Shown: one piece after another, positions 1 to 7,785 of the stretch | Numbering within the stretch: the stretch's first letter is position 1 | Layout of the letters: each line of letters opens with the position of its first letter | DNA from: Ilumatobacteraceae bacterium | Lineage (GTDB): Bacteria > Actinomycetota > Acidimicrobiia > Acidimicrobiales > Ilumatobacteraceae | NCBI GenBank assembly: GCA_021298195.1 | Contig: JAJTEQ010000002.1 | Location: 1-64,000, forward strand | DNA: 64,000 bases | Direction: 5' to 3' | Translations under genes and position numbers: made by a program | The notes under the pieces: model-generated | The model's input: the letters and a program-made list of their open reading frames with translations, nothing else | What the model was told of the DNA's origin: nothing | Database searches by the model: none

Positions 1-672
1 CCACGCATTATTGGTCAGTGTGTACACCCGCACATGACCCGAATCACTGCCGTTGCCATCGTTTTTGTTGGCGCCGATGGCGACACGTGACCCGTCCGCC
101 GACATCGCCACCGACCAACCCAACTGGTCGCCTGCGTTTTCGCCGTCGATGTCGCCACCGGTTTGTGTCCACGCATTATTGGTCAGTGTGTACACCCGCA
201 CATGACCCGCATTACTGCCGGTGCCATCGTTGAAATTGGCGCCGATGGCGACACGTGACCCGTCCGCCGACATCGCCACCGAACGGCCTGTCTCGTCGCC
301 TGCGGCTTCGCCGTCGATGTCGCCACCGGTTTGTGTCCACGCATTATTGGTCAGTGTGTACACCCGCACATGACCCGAATCACTGCCGTTGCCATCGCTT
401 TTGTTGGCGCCGATGGCGACACGTGACCCGTCCGCCGACATCGCCACCGAAAAGCCTGACTGGTCGCTGACGTTTTCGCCGTTGATGTCGCCACCGATCT
501 GTGTCCACGCATTATTGGTCAGCGTGTACACCCGCACATGACCCGCATTACTGCCGGTGCCATCGTTGTTGATGGCGCCGATGGCGACACGTGACCCGTC
601 CGCCGACATCGCCACCGAATAGCCCGACTGGTCGCCTCCGGTTTCGCCGTTGATTTCGGCACCGATCTGACT
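1..672 (-). repeat. Tandem coding repeat, 168-bp unit, four copies in view
   Basis: The segment beginning ccacgcattattggtcag recurs at 1, 169, 337 and 505, an exact 168-bp spacing. The core that encodes AMSADGSRVAIGA is identical or nearly so in all copies. Copies alternate in type: the acidic loop reads NDGTGSNAG, then SDGNGSDSG, then NDGTGSNAG, then NDGNGSDSG. This suggests that a two-unit (336-bp) block was duplicated. The array continues past the window edge. Confidence 0.9.
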
Positions 673-792
673 GATTATCGAATTGGCCTGAGCCTCGCCG
701 TCGGGTAATGAAACGAAAGTGACGAGAAGCAACAGCATCGCCACACCAACCCCACCAACAAAACCCTGTAGGCCACGCAAATAACTGGACAT
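1..792 (-). CDS. Secreted FG-GAP repeat (beta-propeller) protein, C-terminus beyond window
   Basis: The frame is open from the ATG at 792 to base 1 (264 codons), so only the N-terminal part is present. Residues 1-37 look like a Sec signal peptide: a short basic start, a hydrophobic stretch ending LLLLVTFVSL, then EAQA before mature NSIISQ. Four repeats of exactly 56 residues (168 bp) follow. Each contains SVAMSADGSRVAIGA, an acidic loop of the type NDGTGSNAG and GHVRVYTLTNNAWTQ. This matches the FG-GAP/integrin-alpha type beta-propeller repeat, whose acidic loops often bind calcium. A good ribosome site, GGAGG at 799-803, lies 6 bases before the ATG. Such proteins are usually extracellular or wall-attached binding or adhesion modules; ligand and exact function cannot be told. 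The repeats are almost identical in DNA, and the region is less GC-rich than its neighbours. Confidence 0.8.
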   Translation of the reverse strand, partial: MSSYLRGLQGFVGGVGVAMLLLLVTFVSLPDGEAQANSIISQIGAEINGETGGDQSGYSVAMSADGSRVAIGAINNDGTGSNAGHVRVYTLTNNAWTQIGGDINGENVSDQSGFSVAMSADGSRVAIGANKSDGNGSDSGHVRVYTLTNNAWTQTGGDIDGEAAGDETGRSVAMSADGSRVAIGANFNDGTGSNAGHVRVYTLTNNAWTQTGGDIDGENAGDQLGWSVAMSADGSRVAIGANKNDGNGSDSGHVRVYTLTNNAW

Positions 793-1011
793 CCCAAACC
801 TCCGTTAAGATGCAAATTTTTTTTATTGTAGTTCACTTTTAGAATCAAGACCTAGTTATCGGTGGTGGTGTTTTATTAGCTCTGGTGTACGAATCGCGGC
901 CATTATTTCGAGACGTATTCGACGCCATTTCGCCGTGTTGTAAATGTTCGTCGTCGAACTGGGCGGGTTTCGTAACGGTATGGCGCTCGAAAGCCGCCCA
1001 GATCGGTGGTT
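793..1011. promoter_or_regulatory. AT-rich intergenic region with likely promoter of the FG-GAP gene
   Basis: This 219-bp gap is strikingly AT-rich at 805-890 compared with the rest of the window. On the minus strand it holds a -10-like TACAAT (825-830) and, after a run of A, the ribosome site GGAGG before the ATG at 792. No convincing -35 is spaced correctly. No terminator is visible after the oxidase gene that ends at 1012. Confidence 0.4.
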
Positions 1012-2319
1012 TCAGTCGCCCAGGACGCGATCGGTGTAGGCGTTGGCGAAGGTGCGCATGGGATCGATGCGTTGGCGCGCCTGCTGGAACGCCTCCCACT
1101 GTGGGTACAACCGCGACAACTCGTCCGCGCCCAGGAAGTGCATCTTGCCCCAGTGCGGCCGACCGTCGTAGTCCGCCATGATCGCGGCCACGTCGCGGAA
1201 GTAGGGCTCGAACGGCGTGCCCTTGTACATGTGCACGGCGATGTACGCCGAGGGGCGACCCGACGCGGTGCTCAGCGGCACGTCGTCGGGGGCGGTGAAG
1301 CGCACCTCCACGGGGAAGCTCACCATGTGCCCGCGTTCGTCCACCATTCGGCGCACCCGCTGTAATGCCTCACCGCACGCCTCGCGGGGGATGGCGTACT
1401 CCATCTCCACGAATCGCACCAAGCGTTGGCTGGCGAAGATGCGGTAACTCTCGTCCACGATGGTGCTCTGGCCGGTGGAGGGCAGGGCGGTGGCCAAGCG
1501 GGGGATCAGGTTCGGTCGCGCCCGTCCCAGGCGGCACACCGCACCGAAGGCGTAGTTCTCCATGAAGGTCTTGGCGTACCAGTGTTTGAAGGGACTCGGG
1601 ATCGACACCGGCTCGTCGGTGCGGTTGTTGCGTTTGGTCAGCGCCCACTTGGTGTGGGGAATCCAGAAGAACTCGAAGTGGTCGTTGCCGTCCACGTGCT
1701 CGTCCAACTGCTCCACCAGATCGTCCAAGCGTTGCGCTCCCTCCACCGCGCGCAAGCGGAACGCGGGCACCACCCGCAATGTCACCCGGCTCACGATGCC
1801 GAGTGCTCCCACTCCCACCCGGGCCGCATGGAACAGCGTCGGATGATGTTCGGGGCTCAGATCCAGAACGCTTCCGTCACCGGCCACCACGCGCATGGCC
1901 ACCACCTGGGCGGCGATTCCGGTCAGGGCGCGCCCGGTGCCGTGGGTGCTGGTGGCGATGGCGCCACTGATGGTCTGATACGCGATGTCGCCCAGGTTGG
2001 GCAACGCCAATCCCAGGCCGTTCAGCAACAGGTTCAGGTCGGCGATGGTGATGCCGGCCTCCACGGTCACGGTGGAGGCGGCACGGTCGACGGCGATCAA
2101 CCGACTCAGTCGACTCATGTCGATCATGGCCCCCGTAGTGACCGACGTGGCGGTGAAACTGTGCCCGCTTCCGAGAGCCTTCACCGTGGTGCGATCGTTG
2201 GCGGCGCGCGACACGATCGCCGACAGTTCATCCTCGTTCGCGGGCCGGTGAACGGCCGACGGCCGTGCTGTTTGGTTGCCCGCCCAGTTGGTCCACACCC
2301 CGCGGCGAATGTTCGACAT
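1012..2319 (-). CDS. FAD-linked aldonolactone oxidase family protein (D-arabinono-1,4-lactone oxidase type)
   Basis: Length 435 aa. The N-terminal third is an FAD-binding (PCMH type) domain: SAVHRPANEDELSAIV, then GSGHSFT near residue 52, whose His is a candidate for covalent flavin attachment in this family, then a glycine-rich segment around THGTGRAL. The C-terminal part is the ALO domain and ends with the hallmark HWGKMH about 45 residues from the end. Relatives oxidise sugar lactones (L-gulono- or D-arabinono-lactone) or alditols; the substrate here is unknown. The ATG at 2319 was chosen because the FAD domain starts right after it and longer frames run back into the upstream SDR gene. 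It begins 5 bp after that gene's stop, so the two probably form an operon. Confidence 0.82.
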   Translation of the reverse strand: MSNIRRGVWTNWAGNQTARPSAVHRPANEDELSAIVSRAANDRTTVKALGSGHSFTATSVTTGAMIDMSRLSRLIAVDRAASTVTVEAGITIADLNLLLNGLGLALPNLGDIAYQTISGAIATSTHGTGRALTGIAAQVVAMRVVAGDGSVLDLSPEHHPTLFHAARVGVGALGIVSRVTLRVVPAFRLRAVEGAQRLDDLVEQLDEHVDGNDHFEFFWIPHTKWALTKRNNRTDEPVSIPSPFKHWYAKTFMENYAFGAVCRLGRARPNLIPRLATALPSTGQSTIVDESYRIFASQRLVRFVEMEYAIPREACGEALQRVRRMVDERGHMVSFPVEVRFTAPDDVPLSTASGRPSAYIAVHMYKGTPFEPYFRDVAAIMADYDGRPHWGKMHFLGADELSRLYPQWEAFQQARQRIDPMRTFANAYTDRVLGD

Positions 2320-2324
2320 ATGCG

Positions 2325-3176
2325 TCAGTGGGCGCGGGGCCAGGTGCCCAACGGGCGACCGTCGAGGGCGTGCGGAGTCACGCCGAGTTCCTGGATGAGG
2401 CTCTGGCTGTAGGCGACACGACCGGTGAGGGTCTTGGGCTCGGCCGCGCACAGCTCGAGAGCCGCTTGGGCGATGATCTCCTCGGGCTCGAGGCGGTACT
2501 TCTCGACGAGGTCGTGCACGCCCGCTCCCGGCGTGGGCACGTTGTCCCACGGGGCCAGGGTGTTCACCGCGATGTTGTCGTCGAATAGCTCGGCGGCCAT
2601 GCCCAACGACAGCCGTTCCAGCGCGGCCTTGCACAGTCCGTACACCGACGAGTTGCCGGTCTTGTAGAACTCCTCGAATGGCGGCCCCATGGGCTTCACG
2701 GCCGCGCGCGACGAGATGTTCAGGATCCACCCCGCACCCCGCGAACGCATGTCGGGGATCACCTGTTGGGCCAGATCGATGGTGCTCCACACCTGGGTCT
2801 CGATCATCAACTTGAAACGCTTCTCCGGGAAGGTGTCGATGGGCAAGAAGAAGGTGACGGCGGCGTTGTTCACCAGGATGTCGATGGGACCCAGCGCGGA
2901 GCGCACCTCGTCGACCAAACCCTTGCGATCGTCGGCGTTCGACAGGTCGCCCTTGAACGCCGCGGCTTTGCCGCCCGCCTTCTCGATCATCTCCACGGTC
3001 TCGCGCAACGTGCCGGGATAACGCGGGTCCGGTTCCATGGTGCGCGCCGTGCAGGCCACGGTGGCGCCCTCGGCAGCGAGACGACGAGCGATGGCGGTTC
3101 CGATTCCGCGACTGGCGCCGGTCACCAGCGCCACCTTGCCGTCCAGTCGTTCTCCGTCGATTCGCTCTTGCATCAT
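2325..3176 (-). CDS. Short-chain dehydrogenase/reductase
   Basis: Length 283 aa. The Rossmann motif TGASRGIGTAIARRLA lies near residues 18-33, followed by the NNAA motif (LVNNAAV), a catalytic Ser in ILNISS and the YxxxK pair in YGLCKAA. These are classical SDR features for an NAD(P)-dependent alcohol/ketone oxidoreductase; the substrate is unknown. Two adjacent ATGs exist at 3176 and 3173. The GGAG just upstream is better spaced for the second, so the start could be 3 bases later. The aldonolactone-type oxidase follows 5 bp downstream, suggesting a shared catabolic role. Confidence 0.85.
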   Translation of the reverse strand: MMQERIDGERLDGKVALVTGASRGIGTAIARRLAAEGATVACTARTMEPDPRYPGTLRETVEMIEKAGGKAAAFKGDLSNADDRKGLVDEVRSALGPIDILVNNAAVTFFLPIDTFPEKRFKLMIETQVWSTIDLAQQVIPDMRSRGAGWILNISSRAAVKPMGPPFEEFYKTGNSSVYGLCKAALERLSLGMAAELFDDNIAVNTLAPWDNVPTPGAGVHDLVEKYRLEPEEIIAQAALELCAAEPKTLTGRVAYSQSLIQELGVTPHALDGRPLGTWPRAH

Positions 3177-3249
3177 GTCTCCGAGTTCAGCCACTGGTCG
3201 TCGCCAATTCTGGCAGGTGAGCGGGGTCGGTGGGGTACTGTCGCAAGTC

Positions 3250-4179
3250 GTGACCAACGCGCCCGAACCGCCCGCCCGACGTTTCCTGCACATGTGCTAC
3301 TGCTGCGACGACACCGACGAGGCCGTCGACTTCCTGGTGAACGTGCTCGACATGCGCGAGGTCATGCGCAATCCGTTGCACCCCTCGGACGGCTCGTTGC
3401 TGGGCATCGAGGGCGAGATCGTCAGCGGAGCGGCGTTCGTGTACGACAAGCGCGGCCCCCGCACCAGCCCCTCGGTGGAGGTGCAGGAGTGGGTGTCGCC
3501 CACGGTCATCGGCACGCCCATGCGCGACGCCACGCACGTGGGCATGCAGTCGCTCGGCGTGGCCGTGCCCGACCTGGCCGACACGTTGAGCCGCATGAAC
3601 GCCGCCGGTTGCACCGTGGTGGCCGAAGGTCGCACGGATTGGACCGACCGATGGGTGACCGTGGCCGATCCCACCGGCACCCTGTTCGACATGTTCGAGG
3701 ACGCGTCCGTTCCGGCGGGGGAGTCGCGCATGCGTCACCTGCGCATCACCATCACCGACCTCGAGGCCTCGTTGCCGTGGTACCGCGGCATCGGTTTCGA
3801 GGAGGTGGCGCGTCACGAGTGGACGACGGGCGCGCACGTCGGCGTCGACCAAGCCGATGCCTCGGCGTCGATCGTCCGGATGCGTCTGCCCGACGAGCCG
3901 TGTGAGGTGGTGCTCACGCAATGGAACAACCCGCGTTCGCACGGTCGTCATCCCGAGCACGCGAACCAGGCCGGCCTGTTCCGCACCGCCGTGGGTGTCG
4001 ACGACACCGTGCGTTCGTACGAGGAGTTCCTGGCCGCCGGTTGGACCTTCGAGCGCGAACCGCGTCAGGTCGAGTTGTCGGGCACGAAGGTGCCCGACAT
4101 GTGGATCTGCTTCCTCAACGACCCCGACGGGGTTCCCTTCGAGTTCGTGCAGCGTCCGCGGTCCGCGTTCCGCACCTGA
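3250..4179 (+). CDS. Two-domain VOC (glyoxalase/extradiol dioxygenase superfamily) protein
   Basis: Length 309 aa from a GTG. Two vicinal-oxygen-chelate modules are visible. The first starts at LHMCYCCDDTDEAVDFL and ends with DPTGTLFDMFE; the second starts at MRHLRITITDLEASLPWY and ends with NDPDGVPFEFVQ. The repeated ending D-P-x-G-x-x-x-x-x-F-E/x is typical of VOC folds, where the final Glu is a metal ligand. Candidate activities are isomerase, lyase or ring-cleavage on a hydrophobic substrate; none can be assigned. A TACTGT hexamer (3236-3241) lies 8 bases before the GTG, and no ribosome site is seen. An ATG at 3292 is a less likely start because it would cut the first beta-strand. Confidence 0.75.
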   Translation: MTNAPEPPARRFLHMCYCCDDTDEAVDFLVNVLDMREVMRNPLHPSDGSLLGIEGEIVSGAAFVYDKRGPRTSPSVEVQEWVSPTVIGTPMRDATHVGMQSLGVAVPDLADTLSRMNAAGCTVVAEGRTDWTDRWVTVADPTGTLFDMFEDASVPAGESRMRHLRITITDLEASLPWYRGIGFEEVARHEWTTGAHVGVDQADASASIVRMRLPDEPCEVVLTQWNNPRSHGRHPEHANQAGLFRTAVGVDDTVRSYEEFLAAGWTFEREPRQVELSGTKVPDMWICFLNDPDGVPFEFVQRPRSAFRT

Positions 4180-4186
4180 GCCGACG

Positions 4187-4612
4187 TCACACGGTGCGCG
4201 GGAACAGCGATTCGGGCACCTGACCGTCGAGGGTCACCGCGCGCGACGCGAACAGCCAGCGGCCGTCCACGCGTCGGTACTCGTCCACGTAGCGTCCCCA
4301 GTGATCGAGACCCACGTCGGTGAGGACGGCGAAATAGGCGCGCCCCGTGGCGTGTTCCTCGTCGATCAGGTCGATCTGGTGGGTGGCCACGAAATGGCGA
4401 ACGTGCGTCAGGCCGGGTGTAGACTCCGTCGTGCCGGTGAAGACGGCCATGATCGCCTCGATGCCCCGATGGGGGACGCCCTGGATGGTCATCACGGCGT
4501 CGTCCACGAACAGCTCGCGCACCCGGGCGAAACGGCCGGTGTCCCCGTTGGCGTTGTACCGAGTCACCAGATCGCGGATGGCCTCGCGGGCCGTGACCTG
4601 CCAAATCTCCAT
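4187..4612 (-). CDS. SnoaL/NTF2-like small protein
   Basis: Length 141 aa, one domain of the NTF2/SnoaL cone fold. It has an N-terminal helix pair (REAIRDLVTRYNANGDTGRF), then FVDDAVMTIQG, RGIEAIMAVF, THVRHFVATHQIDLI and the closing strands HWGRYVDEYRRVDGRWLFASR. Members act as small isomerases, hydrolases or dehydratases in steroid and polyketide metabolism, or as unknown ligand binders. A clear ribosome site AAGGAG lies 7 bases before the ATG, unusual in this window. It converges with the VOC gene (7-bp gap) and diverges from the amidohydrolase, with a 17-bp palindrome between. Confidence 0.75.
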   Translation of the reverse strand: MEIWQVTAREAIRDLVTRYNANGDTGRFARVRELFVDDAVMTIQGVPHRGIEAIMAVFTGTTESTPGLTHVRHFVATHQIDLIDEEHATGRAYFAVLTDVGLDHWGRYVDEYRRVDGRWLFASRAVTLDGQVPESLFPRTV

Positions 4613-4713
4613 GGGTGACTCCTTCTCGACCCGGGTCCGTCGACCCGAAGGCGCGGGACCGAGGTCGCGCCTCTGGGGTGAAGTCTTCCACTTGGCCCCG
4701 TGGGATCATAGAA

Positions 4714-4730
4714 TCTGACGAGGCGTCAGA
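4714..4730. promoter_or_regulatory. Perfect palindrome, candidate TetR-type operator
   Basis: TCTGACG-AGG-CGTCAGA, two 7-base arms around a 3-base spacer, sits in the gap between the divergent SnoaL-like gene and the amidohydrolase, 35 bp upstream of the latter. Position and symmetry suit a dimeric repressor. No regulator gene is adjacent. Confidence 0.55.
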
Positions 4731-4764
4731 AACTTTCGGCGCCCGGGACGGGAAGGTGGCCACC

Positions 4765-5988
4765 ATGTCGGCAGGAACGGGAACGATGACAGTCGAGCGC
4801 AAGGTGCCCGCGGACGTCACCTACGGATTGAGCGACGCCGATCAGCACTACTACGAGGCCCATGACGCCGTCACCCGCCACCTTCCGCGCGAACATCGCC
4901 ACGCGGTGCACTGGATCGAGGTCGACGGTCGCAAGACCATGTTGGTGAACAACAAGCTGCTCACCCTCATCCCGAACCCCACCTACGACCCCGTGGGTCA
5001 GCCGGGATCGTTGGAGATGTACTTCCGCGCCCAGAACCACGACGGGCTCGAGATGCGCGACATCATCGAGATGGGACCCATTCCGCCCGCGGCTCGTGAT
5101 CGTGACGCGCGTGTGCGCAAGCTCGACGAACAGGGTGTCGATCTGGCGTGGGTGTTGCCCAGCCTCGGTCTCGGTCTGGAAGAGATGATGCGCGACAACC
5201 CCGACATGCTCTACGCCGCGTTCCACAGTTACAACCTGTGGCTCGACGAGGACTGGGGTTACAACCGCGACGGCCGCATCCTCACCGGCCCGTTGATGTC
5301 GTTGGTCGATCCCGTCAAGGCGCTCGAGGAACTGAAGCTGGTCCTGAACAAGGGCGCGCGTTTCGTCACGTTCCGTCCGGCGCCGGTGCACGCGCCCGAC
5401 GGCTTCCACTCGCTGGCCGACCCCATGTACGACGAGTTCTGGCACACCGTGGCCGACGCCGGGATCGTGGTCGCCTTTCACGGCGCCGACTCGGGTTACG
5501 GCGTCTACACGCAGATGTGGGGCGAGACGCCAAAGTACACCGGTCACAAGATGTCGGCCCTCAGTGAGGTGATGGGTGTTCACGTCGAGCGTCCGGTCTA
5601 CGACCTCATCGCGTCGTTGATCTGTCACGGCTTGTTCGATCGGGTTCCCAACCTGAAGGTGGCCACGGTCGAACTGGGAGCCGGATGGGTGGGCGACCTG
5701 TGTCGTCGTCTGAAGCGTTCCTACGGCAAGACGCCGCAGCTGTACAAGCGCGATCCGCTGGACATTTTCCACGACCACGTGTGGGTGGCTCCCTTCTACG
5801 AGGACGACGTCTCCAACATCCGCGATCTCATCGGCGCCGAGCGCATGTTGCTCGGTTCGGACTGGCCGCACCCCGAAGGATTGGCCAGCCCCTACGAATG
5901 GGCCGCGGACTTCGCCTCGATCACGGCGGCCGAGCGTCGTCTGTGTCTGCGCGACAACATGCGCGAGTTGTCGGGCTTCCCGCTCTGA
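4765..5988 (+). CDS. Amidohydrolase-2 family TIM-barrel metal-dependent hydrolase
   Basis: Length 407 aa. The N-terminal DADQHYYE corresponds to the DxDxH metal-binding start of the amidohydrolase-2 (ACMSD-like) group. Further candidate metal or catalytic residues lie in VVAFHGAD and, near the C-terminus, LLGSDWPHPEG. Relatives are decarboxylases or hydrolases acting on aromatic or heterocyclic acids, and many unassigned copies occur in mycobacteria and Acidimicrobiia. The start was placed at ATG 4765, after GGGAAGGTGG; an alternative is ATG 4786. The frame extends upstream, but that part overlaps the palindrome and lacks family similarity. It converges with the probable hotdog gene (9-bp gap). 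Confidence 0.8.
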   Translation: MSAGTGTMTVERKVPADVTYGLSDADQHYYEAHDAVTRHLPREHRHAVHWIEVDGRKTMLVNNKLLTLIPNPTYDPVGQPGSLEMYFRAQNHDGLEMRDIIEMGPIPPAARDRDARVRKLDEQGVDLAWVLPSLGLGLEEMMRDNPDMLYAAFHSYNLWLDEDWGYNRDGRILTGPLMSLVDPVKALEELKLVLNKGARFVTFRPAPVHAPDGFHSLADPMYDEFWHTVADAGIVVAFHGADSGYGVYTQMWGETPKYTGHKMSALSEVMGVHVERPVYDLIASLICHGLFDRVPNLKVATVELGAGWVGDLCRRLKRSYGKTPQLYKRDPLDIFHDHVWVAPFYEDDVSNIRDLIGAERMLLGSDWPHPEGLASPYEWAADFASITAAERRLCLRDNMRELSGFPL

Positions 5989-5997
5989 GGTGATTCC

Positions 5998-6849
5998 TCA
6001 GCGCGCCGGATGGAACGTCGCGGCGCACGTGCTCACCACGCGGCCACCGTTGCCGTGGTCGACGAGGGACACGCGAACGCCGATCTTTCCGTCGGCACCC
6101 GCGTAGGCCTCGCCTTCGGTCCGGAACGGTCCGGTCTTGCCGCGATTCACGAACATCACGTACCAGTCGTCGATCTGTAGCTCGCACCCGGCCAGTCGCG
6201 TGGCCAACTCGTTGGCGCAGGCCTCCAGCACGATGTGTTGGGGTCCGATGTGCAGTGCCGCGTCGGGCGACGCCAGTTCGGCGCTCAGCACCGGGATCTC
6301 CCACACACCGGTGGACACCCGTGACGCCCCGAACACCTGGTGCAACGGCGGCAGGTCCGGTGAATCCACGACGTCGATCGGTGGATTGTCGATCTTCTGG
6401 TACCCCTCGGGCTGTTCACCCAAGGACAGACCCACGCCGGTGGAGATGGCGATCACCCGATCGGTGTCGCGCGCGTCCACCACCAGGGCCCGACTGAAAC
6501 CGAGGCGCCGACCCGTGTGCAGGTTGTCGGGGATGATCATCAACTCGCGCACGTCCTTGGCCGGATCGAGGATCTGCATCGACGCGATGAGTGGATTCGG
6601 CACCACCAGGTCGTCGTTGAAGCCACCGCACTCCGGTGACGCCACGCACAACGGCGCGGCCATGATCCCTCCGGTGGAGTTGCGCATGTCGTGACGCAAC
6701 GTCATGAAGCTTCCCTCGACACCGGTGTCCAATGACGACCAACGGCGCCCGAGGTAGCGGTAGGTCAACAGCGAGGTCCACTTCTCGGCGAACGTCTCCC
6801 AGTACTTGTCGGGATCGGTGTCGCGGATGTCGACGGGTCGGTCGTTCAT
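5998..6849 (-). CDS. Probable double-hotdog-fold protein (thioesterase/dehydratase-like)
   Basis: Length 283 aa. Two halves look alike. The first has MRNSTGGIMAAPL followed by GRRLGFSRALVVDARDTDRV. The second has HIVLEACANELATRLAG followed by TGPFRTEGEAYAG and GRVVSTCAATFHP. The pattern 'long helix, then strands ending in a small-residue-rich edge' resembles 4HBT/PaaI-type acyl-CoA thioesterases, but no diagnostic catalytic motif is certain. The ATG at 6849 has GGAAAGAGAG 9 bases upstream. A GTG at 6873 would overlap the upstream LLM gene stop by 3 bp and is the alternative. It lies directly downstream of that LLM oxidoreductase, probably co-transcribed. Confidence 0.5.
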   Translation of the reverse strand: MNDRPVDIRDTDPDKYWETFAEKWTSLLTYRYLGRRWSSLDTGVEGSFMTLRHDMRNSTGGIMAAPLCVASPECGGFNDDLVVPNPLIASMQILDPAKDVRELMIIPDNLHTGRRLGFSRALVVDARDTDRVIAISTGVGLSLGEQPEGYQKIDNPPIDVVDSPDLPPLHQVFGASRVSTGVWEIPVLSAELASPDAALHIGPQHIVLEACANELATRLAGCELQIDDWYVMFVNRGKTGPFRTEGEAYAGADGKIGVRVSLVDHGNGGRVVSTCAATFHPAR

Positions 6850-6869
6850 GGCGTTGCGCTCTCTTTCCG

Positions 6870-7727
6870 TCACGATGCCAGACGGTCGATCATCGCCGCG
6901 TACCGGTCGATGAAGGCGGGCACACCGGTGGGGTCCTCCCAGCCGTCGCGGCCGGAGCCCACGATGACCCGTTGGATGCCCAGATCGCGATACCGCAGCA
7001 ACGTGTCCAGGGTCGGGTCACCGAAGGCGACCATCGAGATGGGAACGTCGGTACGACCGGCCTCGGACGCCACCTGACGGAATTTCGTCACCCGCTTCTG
7101 CACGTCGCCGAGGGTGACGTCGAGGGGCATCCACCCGTCGGCCCACGCCACGGCGTGCTGGGTTCCCAGCTTCCCGCCGGTTCCGCACCAGATCGGGGGG
7201 TGCGGACGTTGAATCGGCTTGGGTCGACTCCAGACCTTGTCGAAGTCGTACCACTCACCATGGTGCTCGGACTCGTCGTTCGTCCACAACGCCCGTAACG
7301 CGGCGACGCAATCGGCGAGGGCGCGATACCTCATCGACCACTTCACGTCGTGATGGTTCGCCAACTCCTCGCGGTTCCAGCCCACGCCGACACCGAACTG
7401 CACGCGTCCACCGCTCAACACGTCGAGGGTGGCCACCTGCTTGGCCAACACGAACACGTCGTGCTCGAGAGGAAGTGCCACCCCGAGACCGAGCAGCAGC
7501 GACGGGGCGTGGTCACCGATCTGCATCAGGCTGAGGAACGGGTCCATCATCGTGGTGTACTGCCACGGCATGTCACCGCCGGTCGGATACGGCGTCGCGC
7601 GCGACACCGGTATGTGGCTGTGCTCGCCGATCCAGATGGAATCGAAGCCGGCCGATTCGAGCAACGGTCCCAACACCGGCGGGGCGATATCCGCTGGCGT
7701 GTTCATCGTGGTGTAGCCGACCTTCAT
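6870..7727 (-). CDS. LLM-class (F420-type) oxidoreductase
   Basis: Length 285 aa, a luciferase-like TIM barrel. It opens with MKVGYTTMNTPADIAP and continues GFDSIWIGEHSHIP, LLGLGVALPLEHDVFVLAK and the signature segment SGGRVQFGVGVGWNREE, then PKPIQRPHPPIWCG. Actinobacterial members of this class typically use coenzyme F420 for hydride transfer; the substrate is unknown. The start at ATG 7727 agrees with the family N-terminus. The gene diverges from the AcuI-like gene (58 bp between starts) and is followed by the probable hotdog gene. Confidence 0.82.
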   Translation of the reverse strand: MKVGYTTMNTPADIAPPVLGPLLESAGFDSIWIGEHSHIPVSRATPYPTGGDMPWQYTTMMDPFLSLMQIGDHAPSLLLGLGVALPLEHDVFVLAKQVATLDVLSGGRVQFGVGVGWNREELANHHDVKWSMRYRALADCVAALRALWTNDESEHHGEWYDFDKVWSRPKPIQRPHPPIWCGTGGKLGTQHAVAWADGWMPLDVTLGDVQKRVTKFRQVASEAGRTDVPISMVAFGDPTLDTLLRYRDLGIQRVIVGSGRDGWEDPTGVPAFIDRYAAMIDRLAS

Positions 7728-7773
7728 GACGACACCACGGTAACGGGAGGCGACTGCTCGCGAGGTCCTCGGG

Positions 7774-7779
7774 TAGGTT
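7774..7779 (+). promoter_or_regulatory. -10 element, leaderless start of the AcuI-like gene
   Basis: TAGGTT ends 6 bases before the ATG at 7786. No ribosome site is present, so the transcript should begin at the start codon. Confidence 0.6.
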
Positions 7780-7785
7780 TCGGGA

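Noticed and set aside
1-672. Regular repeats considered as a CRISPR array
   Set aside because: The units are 168 bp, entirely coding in one open frame and encode FG-GAP repeats; there are no spacers.
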